Positions 19,873-29,552 of a stretch of DNA of 64,000 nt are shown here, piece after piece. The stretch is from Streptococcus sp. SPS1 (GTDB lineage Bacteria; Bacillota; Bacilli; Lactobacillales; Streptococcaceae). The position numbers and the translations under genes are program-made. The number at the start of each line of letters is the position of its first letter. The stretch's first letter is position 1. Location: the NCBI RefSeq assembly GCF_030439915.1, contig NZ_JAQFJG010000005.1:61015-125014 (forward strand), read 5' to 3'. Under the pieces are notes generated by a model. The model made no database searches. It was not told where the DNA came from and worked only from the letters and a program-made list of their open reading frames with translations.

Positions 19873-20612
19873 TGACCCAAGCAATCCTTGAAATTAAACA
19901 CCTCAAAAAATCCTATGGCCAAAACGAAGTGTTAAAAGACATTTCTCTCACTGTCCACAAGGGAGAAGTTATCTCTATCATCGGAAGCTCTGGAAGCGGA
20001 AAATCAACCTTCCTACGCTCCATTAACCTACTTGAAACGCCAACTGATGGACAAATTCTTTATCATGGACAAAACGTCCTCGAAAAAGGCTATGACCTCA
20101 CGCAATACCGTGAAAAGTTGGGGATGGTGTTCCAATCCTTTAACCTCTTTGAAAATCTCAACGTGCTTGAAAACACAATTGTCGCTCAGACAACTGTCCT
20201 TAAACGCGAACGTACAGAAGCTGAAAAGATTGCCAAAGAAAACCTAGAAAAGGTCGGCATGGGAGAACGCTACTGGCAAGCCAAGCCAAAACAACTCTCA
20301 GGTGGTCAAAAACAACGTGTGGCCATCGCTCGCGCCCTTTCCATGAATCCTGACGCTATTCTCTTTGATGAACCAACATCAGCTCTCGATCCAGAAATGG
20401 TTGGAGAGGTCCTCAGAATCATGCAGGATCTTGCTCAGGAAGGCTTGACTATGATTGTCGTAACCCACGAAATGGAATTCGCCCGTGATGTCTCTCACCG
20501 TGTTATCTTTATGGATAAGGGTGTGATTGCTGAAGAAGGCAAACCAGAAGACCTCTTCACCAATCCTAAAGAAGACCGTACAAAAGAATTCCTTCAACGC
20601 TATCTTAAATAA
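19872..20612 (+). CDS. Amino-acid ABC transporter ATP-binding protein (GlnQ type)
   Basis: This 246-aa ATPase has Walker [10 protein letters not shown] (~38-46), Q-loop MVFQSFNLF, signature LSGGQKQR, Walker [14 protein letters not shown] and switch His VVTHEME. It is translationally coupled to the fused binding-protein/permease gene by a one-base overlap and closes the operon before a terminator. Confidence 0.94.
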   Translation: MTQAILEIKHLKKSYGQNEVLKDISLTVHKGEVISIIGSSGSGKSTFLRSINLLETPTDGQILYHGQNVLEKGYDLTQYREKLGMVFQSFNLFENLNVLENTIVAQTTVLKRERTEAEKIAKENLEKVGMGERYWQAKPKQLSGGQKQRVAIARALSMNPDAILFDEPTSALDPEMVGEVLRIMQDLAQEGLTMIVVTHEMEFARDVSHRVIFMDKGVIAEEGKPEDLFTNPKEDRTKEFLQRYLK

Positions 20613-20614
20613 AA

Positions 20615-20646
20615 AGAAAAGGCTGCATCAACCGTGCAGTCTTTTT
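20615..20646 (+). terminator. Terminator of the amino-acid transporter operon
   Basis: GGCTGCA (20621-20627) pairs with TGCAGTC (20635-20641, one G-T pair), followed by TTTTT. Confidence 0.75.
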
Positions 20647-20718
20647 GCTGTCCAAAATGAAAAGGCAGATTCTCTATCTCTACTACTTGAGGGTCAAGAA
20701 TCCGCCGTTATCCAAAGA

Positions 20719-20934
20719 TTAATCTTCAAATTTTTCATGATTTTTTTCATAGAAATCAATTAGGCCTAGGGCTGTTTCAAATGAAATATTTTTTACTTTT
20801 GCACGACCCTGCGCCAGAGCAATGATAGACATTTCACGCGCATTCGTTTCTTTAGAGATACGGTAGCCTGTGATTTTCTTATCACGAACCCAGCCAACAA
20901 CTGATTCTACTTTTTCAAAGTTTGACTTAGCCAT
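20719..20934 (-). CDS. 71-aa helix-turn-helix-like small protein
   Basis: This is a small basic/acidic soluble protein. Residues ~20-62 (GYRISKETNAREMSIIALAQG, then ETALGLIDFYEKN) have the spacing of a Cro/CI-like helix-turn-helix, with ISKETNA like helix 2. I cannot place it in a named family. It has a credible ATG with an upstream ribosome site and stands alone between the amino-acid transporter and a gene-poor region. A transcription factor or antitoxin-like role is a guess. Confidence 0.7.
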   Translation of the reverse strand: MAKSNFEKVESVVGWVRDKKITGYRISKETNAREMSIIALAQGRAKVKNISFETALGLIDFYEKNHEKFED

Positions 20935-21049
20935 GTTTTTCTCCTATTTTCTTCTTTACAATATTTAATTGTATACGTTTTTACTACTTTTGTCAATAAA
21001 AAAACATATATTCAACGAAAATAATTAGTTCAGAATTTTCTTACTTCCT

Positions 21050-21345
21050 TTTTAAAGCCGATAATATATAGGTTTTGCTAGCCTCTACACCATAAATATT
21101 TGCTAATAAAAATATTGTATTATTACCCTCTTGAGGTGCAAAATTATTCAAGCTTTTAAAAAAATGCTTCCCTATTTCCGTAAGATAGCTTATTTCTTCG
21201 ATTTAATAACTGAATATGACAATCCTAACCTTTAGAAATCCAAGCATTCACTAGCTCAAAACTCCTATCTTTCTTCCTCAAGAAATCATCTGATAGATAG
21301 CCATTCCTTATATTCTTCAAATTCATCACTCATTTGGATATTGAG
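21050..21345 (-). pseudogene. Possible decayed coding remnant
   Basis: On the minus strand, coding-like stretches continue from frame to frame: MSDEFEEYKEWLSIR, then DFLRKKDRSFELVNAW in the next frame, and lastly FAPQEGNNTIFLLANIYGVE with a C-terminal LKRK and stop in another. Stops and frameshifts separate them. The product is not recognised. The signal may be chance in AT-rich DNA. Confidence 0.3.
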
Positions 21346-21521
21346 GTGCTAACCTAAAACCAAACACCCGATTCTCTAAACCATCCTTAATAAAGATGAC
21401 AAGACAGATAAGCTCAGTCAGTTACTCATATATCCTTTTAATATGGTATATTTGTCAGCAAAAAGAAAGCAAATCACATCTTAAAGACCGTGTGAGTCTA
21501 CTTTTCAAAATAGATGGGAAA

Positions 21522-21638
21522 TCAAAATGAAGGATGGAAATCTGAGCCAAACATCATAAGTGCTATAATGAACAGAAGTAAGAATTGCACGATAAGTTTC
21601 CTAAAACCATAGGAATCGCCCCCTTTCTTCATCTTCAT
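21522..21638 (-). CDS. Possible 38-aa membrane peptide inside the palindromic element
   Basis: From ATG 21638 (or 21632) an ORF of 38 codons encodes a basic N-terminus and a hydrophobic helix (LIVQFLLLFIIALMMF). The ATG lies within two bases of a TATAAT box, so there is no room for a ribosome site. Translation would need another promoter or be leaderless. It is probably a by-product of the repeat. Confidence 0.2.
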   Translation of the reverse strand: MKMKKGGDSYGFRKLIVQFLLLFIIALMMFGSDFHPSF

Positions 21639-21652
21639 TATAGCACCTATAC
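21552..21652. repeat. Palindromic MITE-like element with outward TATAAT boxes
   Basis: The terminal inverted repeats are GTGCTATAATGAA on the plus strand (from about 21560) and the same word on the minus strand (ending about 21646). An inner stem TTCCTA/TAGGAA lies in the middle. The TATAAT inside each arm could serve as a -10 box; TTGCAC lies 17 nt before the minus-strand copy. It is about 90-100 bp and sits just after ilvA, so it may also act as its terminator. Confidence 0.5.
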
Positions 21653-21691
21653 ATCAGTTGTGCAAATAATATGATATTTTTTTATTAGTCC

Positions 21692-22942
21692 TCAGACAAG
21701 CATATTATAAAGCGTTTCATTACCATTTAAGTTAATATAAGCCGGATCAAAACCTTCCATTCTACGGATTAAACCTGCATAATCATGCTTATCCGCTAAG
21801 GCGATTCCGATCAATACTGGACCTGTTCCCTTACTAGCTCGTTTGATGTACTCAAAACGTGTGATATCATCATTTGGCCCCAGGATATCATTTACAAATT
21901 CACGCAAAGCTCCTGGACGCTGTGGAAAATTGACCACAAAGTAATGTTTGATCCCATCATAAATCAAGGCACGCTCTTCCATTTCTGGCATACGGTTGAT
22001 ATCATTATTTCCTCCAGAAATGATACAACAAATGGTTTTCCCCTTAATATATTCAGCTAAAACCTCTAAAGAGGCGATACTAGCCGCTCCAGCAGGTTCT
22101 GCGACAATCCCTTGCTTAGAGTAGAGGTCAATCAAGGTTTCAGAAATCAATCCCTCATCGACACCTACCAAAGTTTGAACATGTTGGCGAGTTGCCTCAT
22201 AGGTCAACTGTCCTACCTTTTGCACAGCAATCCCATCCGCAAATTTGTCAATTTCCTTGAGCTTAACAGGCCCACCAGCTTCAAAGGCAGCCTTCATGGA
22301 ACGCGCTCCATTCGCCTCTACCCCAATGACTTCAATTTCTGGACTTGTTTCCTTGATATAGGTAGAAACCCCGGCAATGAGACCGCCACCACCAACAGGA
22401 ACCAAGACAGCATCAAAATCAATCGATTCTTTTCGAGCTTCTTCTAAAATCTCATAAGCAACTGTCCCTTGACCTGCTTGAACATGGGCATCATCAAAGG
22501 GATCAATAAAGGTACGATTTTCAGAGACTGTAAATTCTTGAGCTGCTTTGGCCGAGGCATCAAAGGTATCTCCAACTAGTTTAATGGTCACGAAATCCCC
22601 ACCAAAAAAGCGAACTTGCCCAATCTTTTGTTGCGGAGTAGTAATGGGCATAAAGATAGTAGCAGGAATTTTCATTTCATTACAAGTATAGGCAACTCCC
22701 TGCGCATGATTTCCCGCAGAAGCGCAGACTACCCCACGCTCACGCTCTTCCTTGCTGAGCTGAGAAATAGCATAATAGGCACCACGAATTTTAAAAGAGC
22801 GAACACGCTGGGCATTTTCCTTTTTCAAATAAATCTTAGCACCATACTTCTCCGATAAATAATGGTCATAATCAAGCGGTGTATTCACAACCACACCGTT
22901 CAAGACCTTGTGAGCCTTGATTATATCTTTTGAACTTAACAT
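21692..22942 (-). CDS. ilvA: Threonine ammonia-lyase (threonine dehydratase)
   Basis: This 416-aa PLP enzyme deaminates threonine to 2-oxobutyrate, the first step of isoleucine synthesis. The PLP lysine lies in RVRSFKIRGAYYA (~47-59), the phosphate-binding loop is VGGGGLIAG (~190), and the C-terminal ~90 residues form a single ACT-like regulatory domain. That is the shorter form, as in Bacillus and streptococci, rather than the 510-aa enterobacterial enzyme. It lies downstream of ilvBNC but behind a terminator. Confidence 0.94.
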   Translation of the reverse strand: MLSSKDIIKAHKVLNGVVVNTPLDYDHYLSEKYGAKIYLKKENAQRVRSFKIRGAYYAISQLSKEERERGVVCASAGNHAQGVAYTCNEMKIPATIFMPITTPQQKIGQVRFFGGDFVTIKLVGDTFDASAKAAQEFTVSENRTFIDPFDDAHVQAGQGTVAYEILEEARKESIDFDAVLVPVGGGGLIAGVSTYIKETSPEIEVIGVEANGARSMKAAFEAGGPVKLKEIDKFADGIAVQKVGQLTYEATRQHVQTLVGVDEGLISETLIDLYSKQGIVAEPAGAASIASLEVLAEYIKGKTICCIISGGNNDINRMPEMEERALIYDGIKHYFVVNFPQRPGALREFVNDILGPNDDITRFEYIKRASKGTGPVLIGIALADKHDYAGLIRRMEGFDPAYINLNGNETLYNMLV

Positions 22943-22961
22943 ATAAAACCTCTTTTTCTAT

Positions 22962-22990
22962 AAAAAACAGTCACTAATGACTGTTTTTTT
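22962..22990. terminator. Terminator between the 118-aa gene and ilvA
   Basis: AAAAAACAGTCA (22962-22973), the loop CTAA, and TGACTGTTTTTTT form a symmetrical hairpin with U-runs on both strands. It lies directly after the 118-aa gene and before the ilvA ribosome site, so ilvA depends on read-through or its own promoter. Confidence 0.8.
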
Positions 22991-22992
22991 AG

Positions 22993-23349
22993 TTATTCAT
23001 CTCCAAAAACTTCAGCAACACTTTCATGATATTTATGAGCCATACGAATTGAAAACTCTTTAGGAAGTTCATAACGATTTGTAGAAATCCAATCATATAA
23101 CCATTCTGCCAAACTTTCTTCACTATCATTACGATGGAAGATAAAATAGTTTAAAATTTCTTTATATTCTACATCATTCAAATCCAGCGTGTCTACAAAT
23201 TGACTACGAGGAACAAAATTAGAATCTAATTTTCTTAGTTGATCTGTCAATTCTCCCAATTGTAAATCCAACTGAAAAAATAATTTTTGCAGTTGCCTAT
23301 CAGTTTCATCACATCCTGTCTTGATAGAAAACAAATTGGTAATATTCAT
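22993..23349 (-). CDS. 118-aa protein of unknown function
   Basis: This soluble, acidic, helix-rich protein (GCDETDRQLQKLFFQLDLQL; C-terminus ESVAEVFGDE) has no signal peptide, membrane segment or catalytic motif that I recognise. It starts 83 nt after the ilvC stop in the same direction with an AGGGG ribosome site, so it is probably in the ilv transcript. It ends at a strong terminator. Its position among ilv genes hints at, but does not prove, a metabolic role. Confidence 0.75.
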   Translation of the reverse strand: MNITNLFSIKTGCDETDRQLQKLFFQLDLQLGELTDQLRKLDSNFVPRSQFVDTLDLNDVEYKEILNYFIFHRNDSEESLAEWLYDWISTNRYELPKEFSIRMAHKYHESVAEVFGDE

Positions 23350-23432
23350 ATGATTTCAACCCCTAAATAAGTACATCTAATATCCCACGAATAGCTGAAG
23401 CTAAAGTTTTCTCAAAATCCTTTGCTCTCTAA

Positions 23433-24479
<1,047 letters not shown>

Positions 24480-24520
24480 TTATTGCCTTTTAGGCTGGTT
24501 TAACAAAATTAAGTTTTTTT

Positions 24521-24625
24521 ATACTCAATGAAAATCAAAGAGCAAACTAGGAAGCTAGCCGCAGGCTGTACTTGAGTACGGCAAGGCGAAGCTGACGTAG
24601 TTTGAATTTGATTTTCGAAGAGTAT
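24521..24625 (-). repeat. BOX element between ilvN and ilvC
   Basis: boxC and boxA halves without boxB (ATACTCAATGAAAATC to TTCGAAGAGTAT, with TACGGCAAGGCGAAGCTGACG inside). The ilvN TAA stop abuts it. Confidence 0.92.
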
Positions 24626-25101
24626 TAATCGCGGGTAAATCCAGTTGCTCCGGTTCGAGCGATATTGCGAATACCGTATGGTCGAATGACTCGCAATAGA
24701 GCTTCACTCTTTTCAGCATTTCCTGTCATCTGAATGGTAATCGAGCTTGGCGCTACGTCTACCACCGTTGCACGGAAAGGTTGAATAATCGCTAGAATCT
24801 CAGCACGCTTCTCAGCTGGCGCTGACATCTTAACCAAAATCACCTCGCGTTCCAAGTGTGGTTTATCCGTAATATCACGAATGCGAATCACATCAATCTG
24901 ACGATTGAGTTGCTTGATGATTTGCTCCACTTCATCATGAGAAGCTACATCAATAATAATGGTGATACGCGATACATTCGGATCTTCTGTTGCTCCAACA
25001 GAGATACTTTCGATATTAACCTGACGACGAGACAGGACACCGGTAAAGCGATTGAGGACTCCTGAACGATTTTGTAGTTTTGCTGTTAACATTCTACGCA
25101 T
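24625..25101 (-). CDS. ilvN: Acetolactate synthase small (regulatory) subunit
   Basis: This 158-aa regulatory subunit has an N-terminal ACT domain (LTAKLQNRSGVLNRFTGVLSR, ~4-24) that binds valine, and a C-terminal domain (RAEILAIIQPFRATVVDVA). It overlaps the end of ilvB by 8 nt, so synthesis is coupled at fixed ratio. Its stop codon borders the BOX that separates it from ilvC. Confidence 0.95.
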   Translation of the reverse strand: MRRMLTAKLQNRSGVLNRFTGVLSRRQVNIESISVGATEDPNVSRITIIIDVASHDEVEQIIKQLNRQIDVIRIRDITDKPHLEREVILVKMSAPAEKRAEILAIIQPFRATVVDVAPSSITIQMTGNAEKSEALLRVIRPYGIRNIARTGATGFTRD

Positions 25102-26794
25102 GGAACTTCACCCCCAACATCTCATGATTACTCTTACCAGCTGGTACCATTGGTAGCACCTGTTCCTTACGAGAAATATCTACCTCGATTAGCATAGGAA
25201 CATTCTCAGTGATAACTTCAAGGTCTTGAGCCAAGGTCTCAGGATTGTCAAACTTATAGTTTTTAATGCCATAAGCCTGTGCCATCAGTTGAAAATCAGG
25301 AAGGGTATCAAAGACTGACTCTGATGTTCTACCTTCATAGAAGGATTCTTGCCACTGGCGGACCATTCCAAGTGAGTGGTTGTTCAGCATAACCACCTTG
25401 ATTGGCACCTTGTAAATGTTCAAAATCGCCAATTCCTGATTAGTCATTTGGAAACCACCATCCCCAACGAACAAGACTACTTCCTTATCTGGGTTAGCAA
25501 TTTTAGCTCCAATTGCTGCTGGAATTCCAAATCCCATGGTTCCTAAACCACCTGAAGTCACTAACTGACGTTCATTTTGATATGGATAATACTGGGCTGT
25601 CCACATTTGGTGTTGACCAACGTCTGTTACCACAATGGCATCTCCATTCGTCAATTCACCAATTCGTTCAATAACAGCTTGCGGTTGAACCACACGCTCT
25701 TTCTTATCATAAGAACGAACACGGTTCTTGTCTTTAGTAACTTTCTCAATCCATTTTTCAGTATTGTTATGAACTGTCGGTTCAGCCAACAACATTTGCA
25801 AGGCTTTCTTAGCATCTCCAACTACAGGAATATCTGCACTGATAATCTTGCCGATCTCAGCTGGGTCAATATCAATGTGGGCAACCTTAGCATTCTTAGC
25901 GAAGGTCTTAGGATTTCCTGTCAAACGGTCATCAAAACGAGAGCCAATACTAATCATAAAGTCCGTCTCTGTCATGGCAATATTCGCTGCGAAAGACCCA
26001 TGCATCCCCCCCATTCCAAGAAAGAGTGGATGACTCGTTGCAATCGTTCCTTGTCCCAAAAGACTGGTTACCACTGGAATTTGATATCGTTCTGCAAATT
26101 CATTTAATTCTGCAGCTGCTTCAGCATAACTAATTCCACCACCAGCTAACAAGACTGGCTTTTTAGCCTTGGATAATTGCTTCAAGATTTTCTTGATTTG
26201 CATATCATTTGGCTCAAGAGTTGGCTGATAGCTTGGTAGGTTCACTTCTGGTGAATAAATGAAGTCTGTTTCTAAAGCAGATACGTCTTTAGGCAGGTCA
26301 ATGACCACTGGCCCTGGACGGCCTGTAGTTGCGATATGGACAGCTTCCGTAATGATACGCGGAATATCAGCTGTCTCACGAACTTGGTAATTGTACTTAG
26401 TGATTGGCATGGTAATTCCCACGATGTCTGCCTCCTGAAAGGCATCCTTCCCAATCCCCGCTCGCGCCACCTGACCTGTAAAGACCAAAAGGGGAACACT
26501 ATCGCTCATGGCATCTGCAATTCCTGTAATGGCATTTGTTGCTCCAGGTCCGCTAGTGACGACGGCAACACCCAACTTTCCAGTTGATTTGGCATAACCT
26601 TCAGCTTCATGCAGACAACCTTGCTCATGGCGTCCTAGAATGTGGCGAATGCCTTTAAAATTATATATCGCATCATAAAAAGGCAAGACTGCACCACCAG
26701 GATAACCAAAGATGGTATCAATTCCTAAATCACGAAGTGTTTCCAAAACTAGATCCGACCCCGTCTTAGGAGATTCTAAACTGATTTTCTCCAT
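25094..26794 (-). CDS. ilvB: Acetolactate synthase large (catalytic) subunit
   Basis: This 566-aa ThDP/FAD enzyme condenses pyruvate units in branched-chain amino-acid synthesis. The N-terminal catalytic Glu lies in RHEQGCLHEAEGYA (~55), the FAD domain is in the middle, and the ThDP-binding motif is GDGGFQMTNQELA...NNHSLGMVRQWQ (~430-475). It is first gene of ilvBNC. A CodY-like box lies about 80 nt upstream, as expected for this operon in streptococci. Confidence 0.96.
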   Translation of the reverse strand: MEKISLESPKTGSDLVLETLRDLGIDTIFGYPGGAVLPFYDAIYNFKGIRHILGRHEQGCLHEAEGYAKSTGKLGVAVVTSGPGATNAITGIADAMSDSVPLLVFTGQVARAGIGKDAFQEADIVGITMPITKYNYQVRETADIPRIITEAVHIATTGRPGPVVIDLPKDVSALETDFIYSPEVNLPSYQPTLEPNDMQIKKILKQLSKAKKPVLLAGGGISYAEAAAELNEFAERYQIPVVTSLLGQGTIATSHPLFLGMGGMHGSFAANIAMTETDFMISIGSRFDDRLTGNPKTFAKNAKVAHIDIDPAEIGKIISADIPVVGDAKKALQMLLAEPTVHNNTEKWIEKVTKDKNRVRSYDKKERVVQPQAVIERIGELTNGDAIVVTDVGQHQMWTAQYYPYQNERQLVTSGGLGTMGFGIPAAIGAKIANPDKEVVLFVGDGGFQMTNQELAILNIYKVPIKVVMLNNHSLGMVRQWQESFYEGRTSESVFDTLPDFQLMAQAYGIKNYKFDNPETLAQDLEVITENVPMLIEVDISRKEQVLPMVPAGKSNHEMLGVKFHA

Positions 26795-26872
26795 TGTTCC
26801 CCTTTCTCTTCTCTTAAAAATAACTTGTTACTATCATACCATTTTTTCAAGATTTTTCAAGAGAAAAGAAGA

Positions 26873-26887
26873 AATTTTCTGAATTTT
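26873..26887. promoter_or_regulatory. CodY-like box upstream of ilvB
   Basis: AATTTTCTGAATTTT matches the CodY consensus AATTTTCWGAAAATT at 13 of 15 positions. It lies about 80 nt before ilvB. Confidence 0.55.
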
Positions 26888-26959
26888 CTATTTTAACGTT
26901 TTTTTATGAATATTATTTTTGTTTTTATTTAAAAGATACCGATTCCATTTTTCAAAAAG

Positions 26960-26986
26960 AAAAAAGAACTGATTTCTCAGTTCTTT
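26960..26986 (-). terminator. fakA terminator
   Basis: AAAGAACTGA (26963-26972) pairs with TCAGTTCTTT (26977-26986), with a U-run (TTTTTTCTTTTTG) on the minus strand, just past the fakA stop. Confidence 0.85.
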
Positions 26987-26993
26987 ATTAATC

Positions 26994-28661
26994 TTATTCC
27001 ACACTAAATAGGTATGGGTAAACAGGTTGTTGGCCTTGGTGAATCTCGACTTCAACATCTTCGAATTCTTCTGCGATTTCTTGAGCAATTTCATTAGCAA
27101 GTTCTTCGCTTCCGTCTTCACCGACATAGAATGTTACAATTTCACTATCTTCATCCAACATATGTTTCAATGTTTCTGTCAAGGTTTGGTGCATGTCAGG
27201 GTTTGACACGAGAATTTTCCCATCCACCATACCTAGATTATCATTTTCATGGATTTCTAAGCCATCAATGGTTGTATCACGAACGGCTGTTGTGACGCTT
27301 CCACTAACAACATCGCTAAGAGCAGCTGTCATACGCTCTTGGTTTTCTTCGATGAACTTGCTTGGATCAAAGGCAAGAAGACTTGTCAAACCTTGAGGAA
27401 GAGTACGAGCTTCTACCACTACTGCTGGTTGCTCCAAAACTTCTGCTGCAGATTGAGCTGCCATGAAGATGTTTTTGTTGTTTGGCAAGAAGATGATGTT
27501 ACGAGCGTTGACCTGTTCAACAGCCTTGATAAAGTCTTCTGTTGAAGGGTTCATAGTTTGACCGCCTTCAATAACATAATCCACGCCTTGAGAACGGAAG
27601 ATATCTGCTAGACCTTTACCAGCAACTACAGCAATCAAAGCATACTCTTTTTCTTCAGCTGGCTTGCTAACTTGAGTAGCTTCTTTCTCAACCTGTGCTT
27701 CGTGTTGGTTACGCATATTGTCAACTTTTACCTTGACCAAGCTACCATATTTGAGACCTTCTTGCATAACAAGACCTGGATCTTCTGTATGGACATGGAC
27801 TTTGACGATTTCATCATCGTTGACAACAAGGAGAGAGTCTCCAAGTTCATTCAAGTAGTTACGGAATTCGTCGTAGTCAAAATCTTTGGCATAGGTTGGG
27901 CCTTGCTTAAGGGCTACCATGATTTCAGTACAGTAACCAAATGTGATGTCCTCAGTCGCTACATGACCAGCTACAGACTTGTGGTGCTCTGCATTGATCA
28001 TCTCACTCATATTAGCAGGAGTCGCTACAAAGTCCTCAGATGCAATGTATTCGCCAGTAAGGGCTGAAAGGAAACCTTCGTAGATGAAGACCAAACCTTG
28101 ACCACCCGAGTCCACAACGCCAACTTCTTTCAACACTGGAAGCATATCTGGAGTCTTAGCAAGGGCTGTTTTAGCACCTTCCAAGGCTGCGCGCATCACT
28201 TCAACAGCGTCATCTGTTTGCTCAGCTTTTTTCTTAGCACCGATAGCGGCCCCACGAGAAACTGTCAAAATCGTTCCTTCAACTGGTTTCATCACTGCCT
28301 TATAAGCAACTTCCACACCTGATTGGAAGGCAAGAGCCAAGTCTTGACCTGTTAACTCGTCTTTATCCTTGATAGCTTGTGAAAATCCACGGAAAAGCTG
28401 AGATGTAATAACTCCTGAATTTCCACGCGCACCCATCAAAAGACCTTTGGCAAGAATGCTCGCTACCTCTCCCGCTGTAGAAGCTGGCTTGTCTGCAACT
28501 TCTTTGGCTCCATTTTCAATGGTCATTCCCATATTTGTTCCAGTATCTCCATCTGGAACTGGAAAGACGTTTAATGAATTGACATATTCAGCTTGCTTAT
28601 TCAAGCGAGTTGATGCAGCCTGCACCATTTCTTGAAATAAGCTAGTAGTAATTTTTGACAC
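26994..28661 (-). CDS. fakA: Fatty acid kinase catalytic subunit FakA (DAK2/DhaL domain)
   Basis: This 555-aa protein has an N-terminal DhaL-type nucleotide-binding domain (Mg2+-binding VPDGDTGTNMGMT at ~34-46; ARGNSGVITSQL near 98) and a C-terminal DAK1-like domain. This is the FakA architecture: with a FakB fatty-acid-binding partner it phosphorylates exogenous fatty acids for phospholipid synthesis. No FakB gene is nearby. It follows an Asp23-family gene by 2 nt, a conserved pairing downstream of rpmB in Firmicutes. Confidence 0.92.
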   Translation of the reverse strand: MSKITTSLFQEMVQAASTRLNKQAEYVNSLNVFPVPDGDTGTNMGMTIENGAKEVADKPASTAGEVASILAKGLLMGARGNSGVITSQLFRGFSQAIKDKDELTGQDLALAFQSGVEVAYKAVMKPVEGTILTVSRGAAIGAKKKAEQTDDAVEVMRAALEGAKTALAKTPDMLPVLKEVGVVDSGGQGLVFIYEGFLSALTGEYIASEDFVATPANMSEMINAEHHKSVAGHVATEDITFGYCTEIMVALKQGPTYAKDFDYDEFRNYLNELGDSLLVVNDDEIVKVHVHTEDPGLVMQEGLKYGSLVKVKVDNMRNQHEAQVEKEATQVSKPAEEKEYALIAVVAGKGLADIFRSQGVDYVIEGGQTMNPSTEDFIKAVEQVNARNIIFLPNNKNIFMAAQSAAEVLEQPAVVVEARTLPQGLTSLLAFDPSKFIEENQERMTAALSDVVSGSVTTAVRDTTIDGLEIHENDNLGMVDGKILVSNPDMHQTLTETLKHMLDEDSEIVTFYVGEDGSEELANEIAQEIAEEFEDVEVEIHQGQQPVYPYLFSVE

Positions 28662-28663
28662 GG

Positions 28664-29029
28664 TTATTCTCCTACAACTTTGATATTTTGAATGTAGACA
28701 TTTACAGTCTGAGCAGTAATTCCAAGCTGGTTTTCCAAGCTAAAACGAACACGCTCTTGAATGTTTTTTGACACTTCGCTAATCTTTGTTCCGTAGCTCA
28801 ACACGGTATATACATCAACTGCAATACTGCCATCTTCGGCCGCTTTTACGACGACACCTTTGGAATAATTTTCCTTACCTAGAAGGGCTTGGAAATTATC
28901 TTTGAGGGCATTTTTACTAGCCATACCGACCACACCAAAAATCTCAGTTGCTGCTCCACCTACGACGGTTGCAATCACTTCATCTGTTAGTTCGATTTGA
29001 CCATCTTTTGTATTAATTTTTACAGTCAT
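28664..29029 (-). CDS. Asp23/Gls24 family protein (YloU-like)
   Basis: This 121-aa alkaline-shock-protein-23 family member has IELTDEVIATVVGGAA near residue 11, SIAVDVYTVLSYG near 69 and a C-terminal TVNVYIQNIKVV. Family members associate with the membrane and influence envelope stress; the exact role is unknown. It is co-transcribed with fakA (2-nt gap). Confidence 0.9.
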   Translation of the reverse strand: MTVKINTKDGQIELTDEVIATVVGGAATEIFGVVGMASKNALKDNFQALLGKENYSKGVVVKAAEDGSIAVDVYTVLSYGTKISEVSKNIQERVRFSLENQLGITAQTVNVYIQNIKVVGE

Positions 29030-29151
29030 CCTTTTTACCTCAACTAGTTGATACTCTATTTTATCATATTTCAGCCCAAGTGTAAAAGCAGAATACTGTA
29101 TCAGCGGATATTTACTCTATTTTTCAAATGATTTTATACCTACAGTAAAAG

Positions 29152-29172
29152 AAAAAAGACCCTAAGGTCTCC
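29152..29172 (-). terminator. rpmB terminator
   Basis: AGACC (29158-29162) and GGTCT (29166-29170) form a short stem with a TTTTTTC tail on the minus strand. Confidence 0.7.
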
Positions 29173-29185
29173 TTACTTTTATATA

Positions 29186-29374
29186 TTAAACGCGTTCAAC
29201 TTTACCTGATTTCAAAGCACGAGCTGAAGCCCAAACTTTTTTAGGTTTACCATCGATAAGAACAGTAACTTTTTGAAGGTTTGGTTTTACGGCACGTTTT
29301 GTTTGGTTCATCGCGTGTGAACGGTTGTTTCCTGATACAGTCTTACGACCTGTAAAGTAACATACTTTAGCCAT
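29186..29374 (-). CDS. rpmB: 50S ribosomal protein L28
   Basis: This 62-aa basic protein has the L28 pattern: [21 protein letters not shown] near the N-terminus and [18 protein letters not shown] at the end. The cysteine pair of the zinc-binding form is absent (single Cys4). GGAGG lies 8 nt before the ATG. It is monocistronic with its own terminator, and the next upstream feature is an IS30-type element. Confidence 0.97.
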   Translation of the reverse strand: MAKVCYFTGRKTVSGNNRSHAMNQTKRAVKPNLQKVTVLIDGKPKKVWASARALKSGKVERV

Positions 29375-29552
29375 TGTGTTTTCCTCCTATTAGATCTAAT
29401 ATAGCGGATGTGCTAGCACCACATACCGTACTATGTTATCACACTTTCTTCATTTTTGCAAGGGAATTGGAAGATTTTTTTATTTAACGTAACTTCTCAA
29501 AGTAACTTCTACTTACCTAACCGAAGTGGAAATTAGTCTAAAACGGATTTTT

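Larger units (their letters stand above)
20935..21691. other. Gene-poor 750-bp stretch
   Basis: No full gene is seen. It contains remnants of a possible decayed gene on the minus strand (about 21050-21345) and a palindromic element near 21552-21652. The remainder is AT-rich sequence without recognised features. Confidence 0.6.

Noticed and set aside
26795..26893. T-box leader for ilvB
   Set aside because: The gap is too short and lacks the T-box core word and specifier-stem pattern.
26888..27127. 79-aa minus-strand ORF overlapping the fakA end
   Set aside because: It is out of frame with fakA and covers its terminator; composition is Lys/Asn-rich AT-driven.
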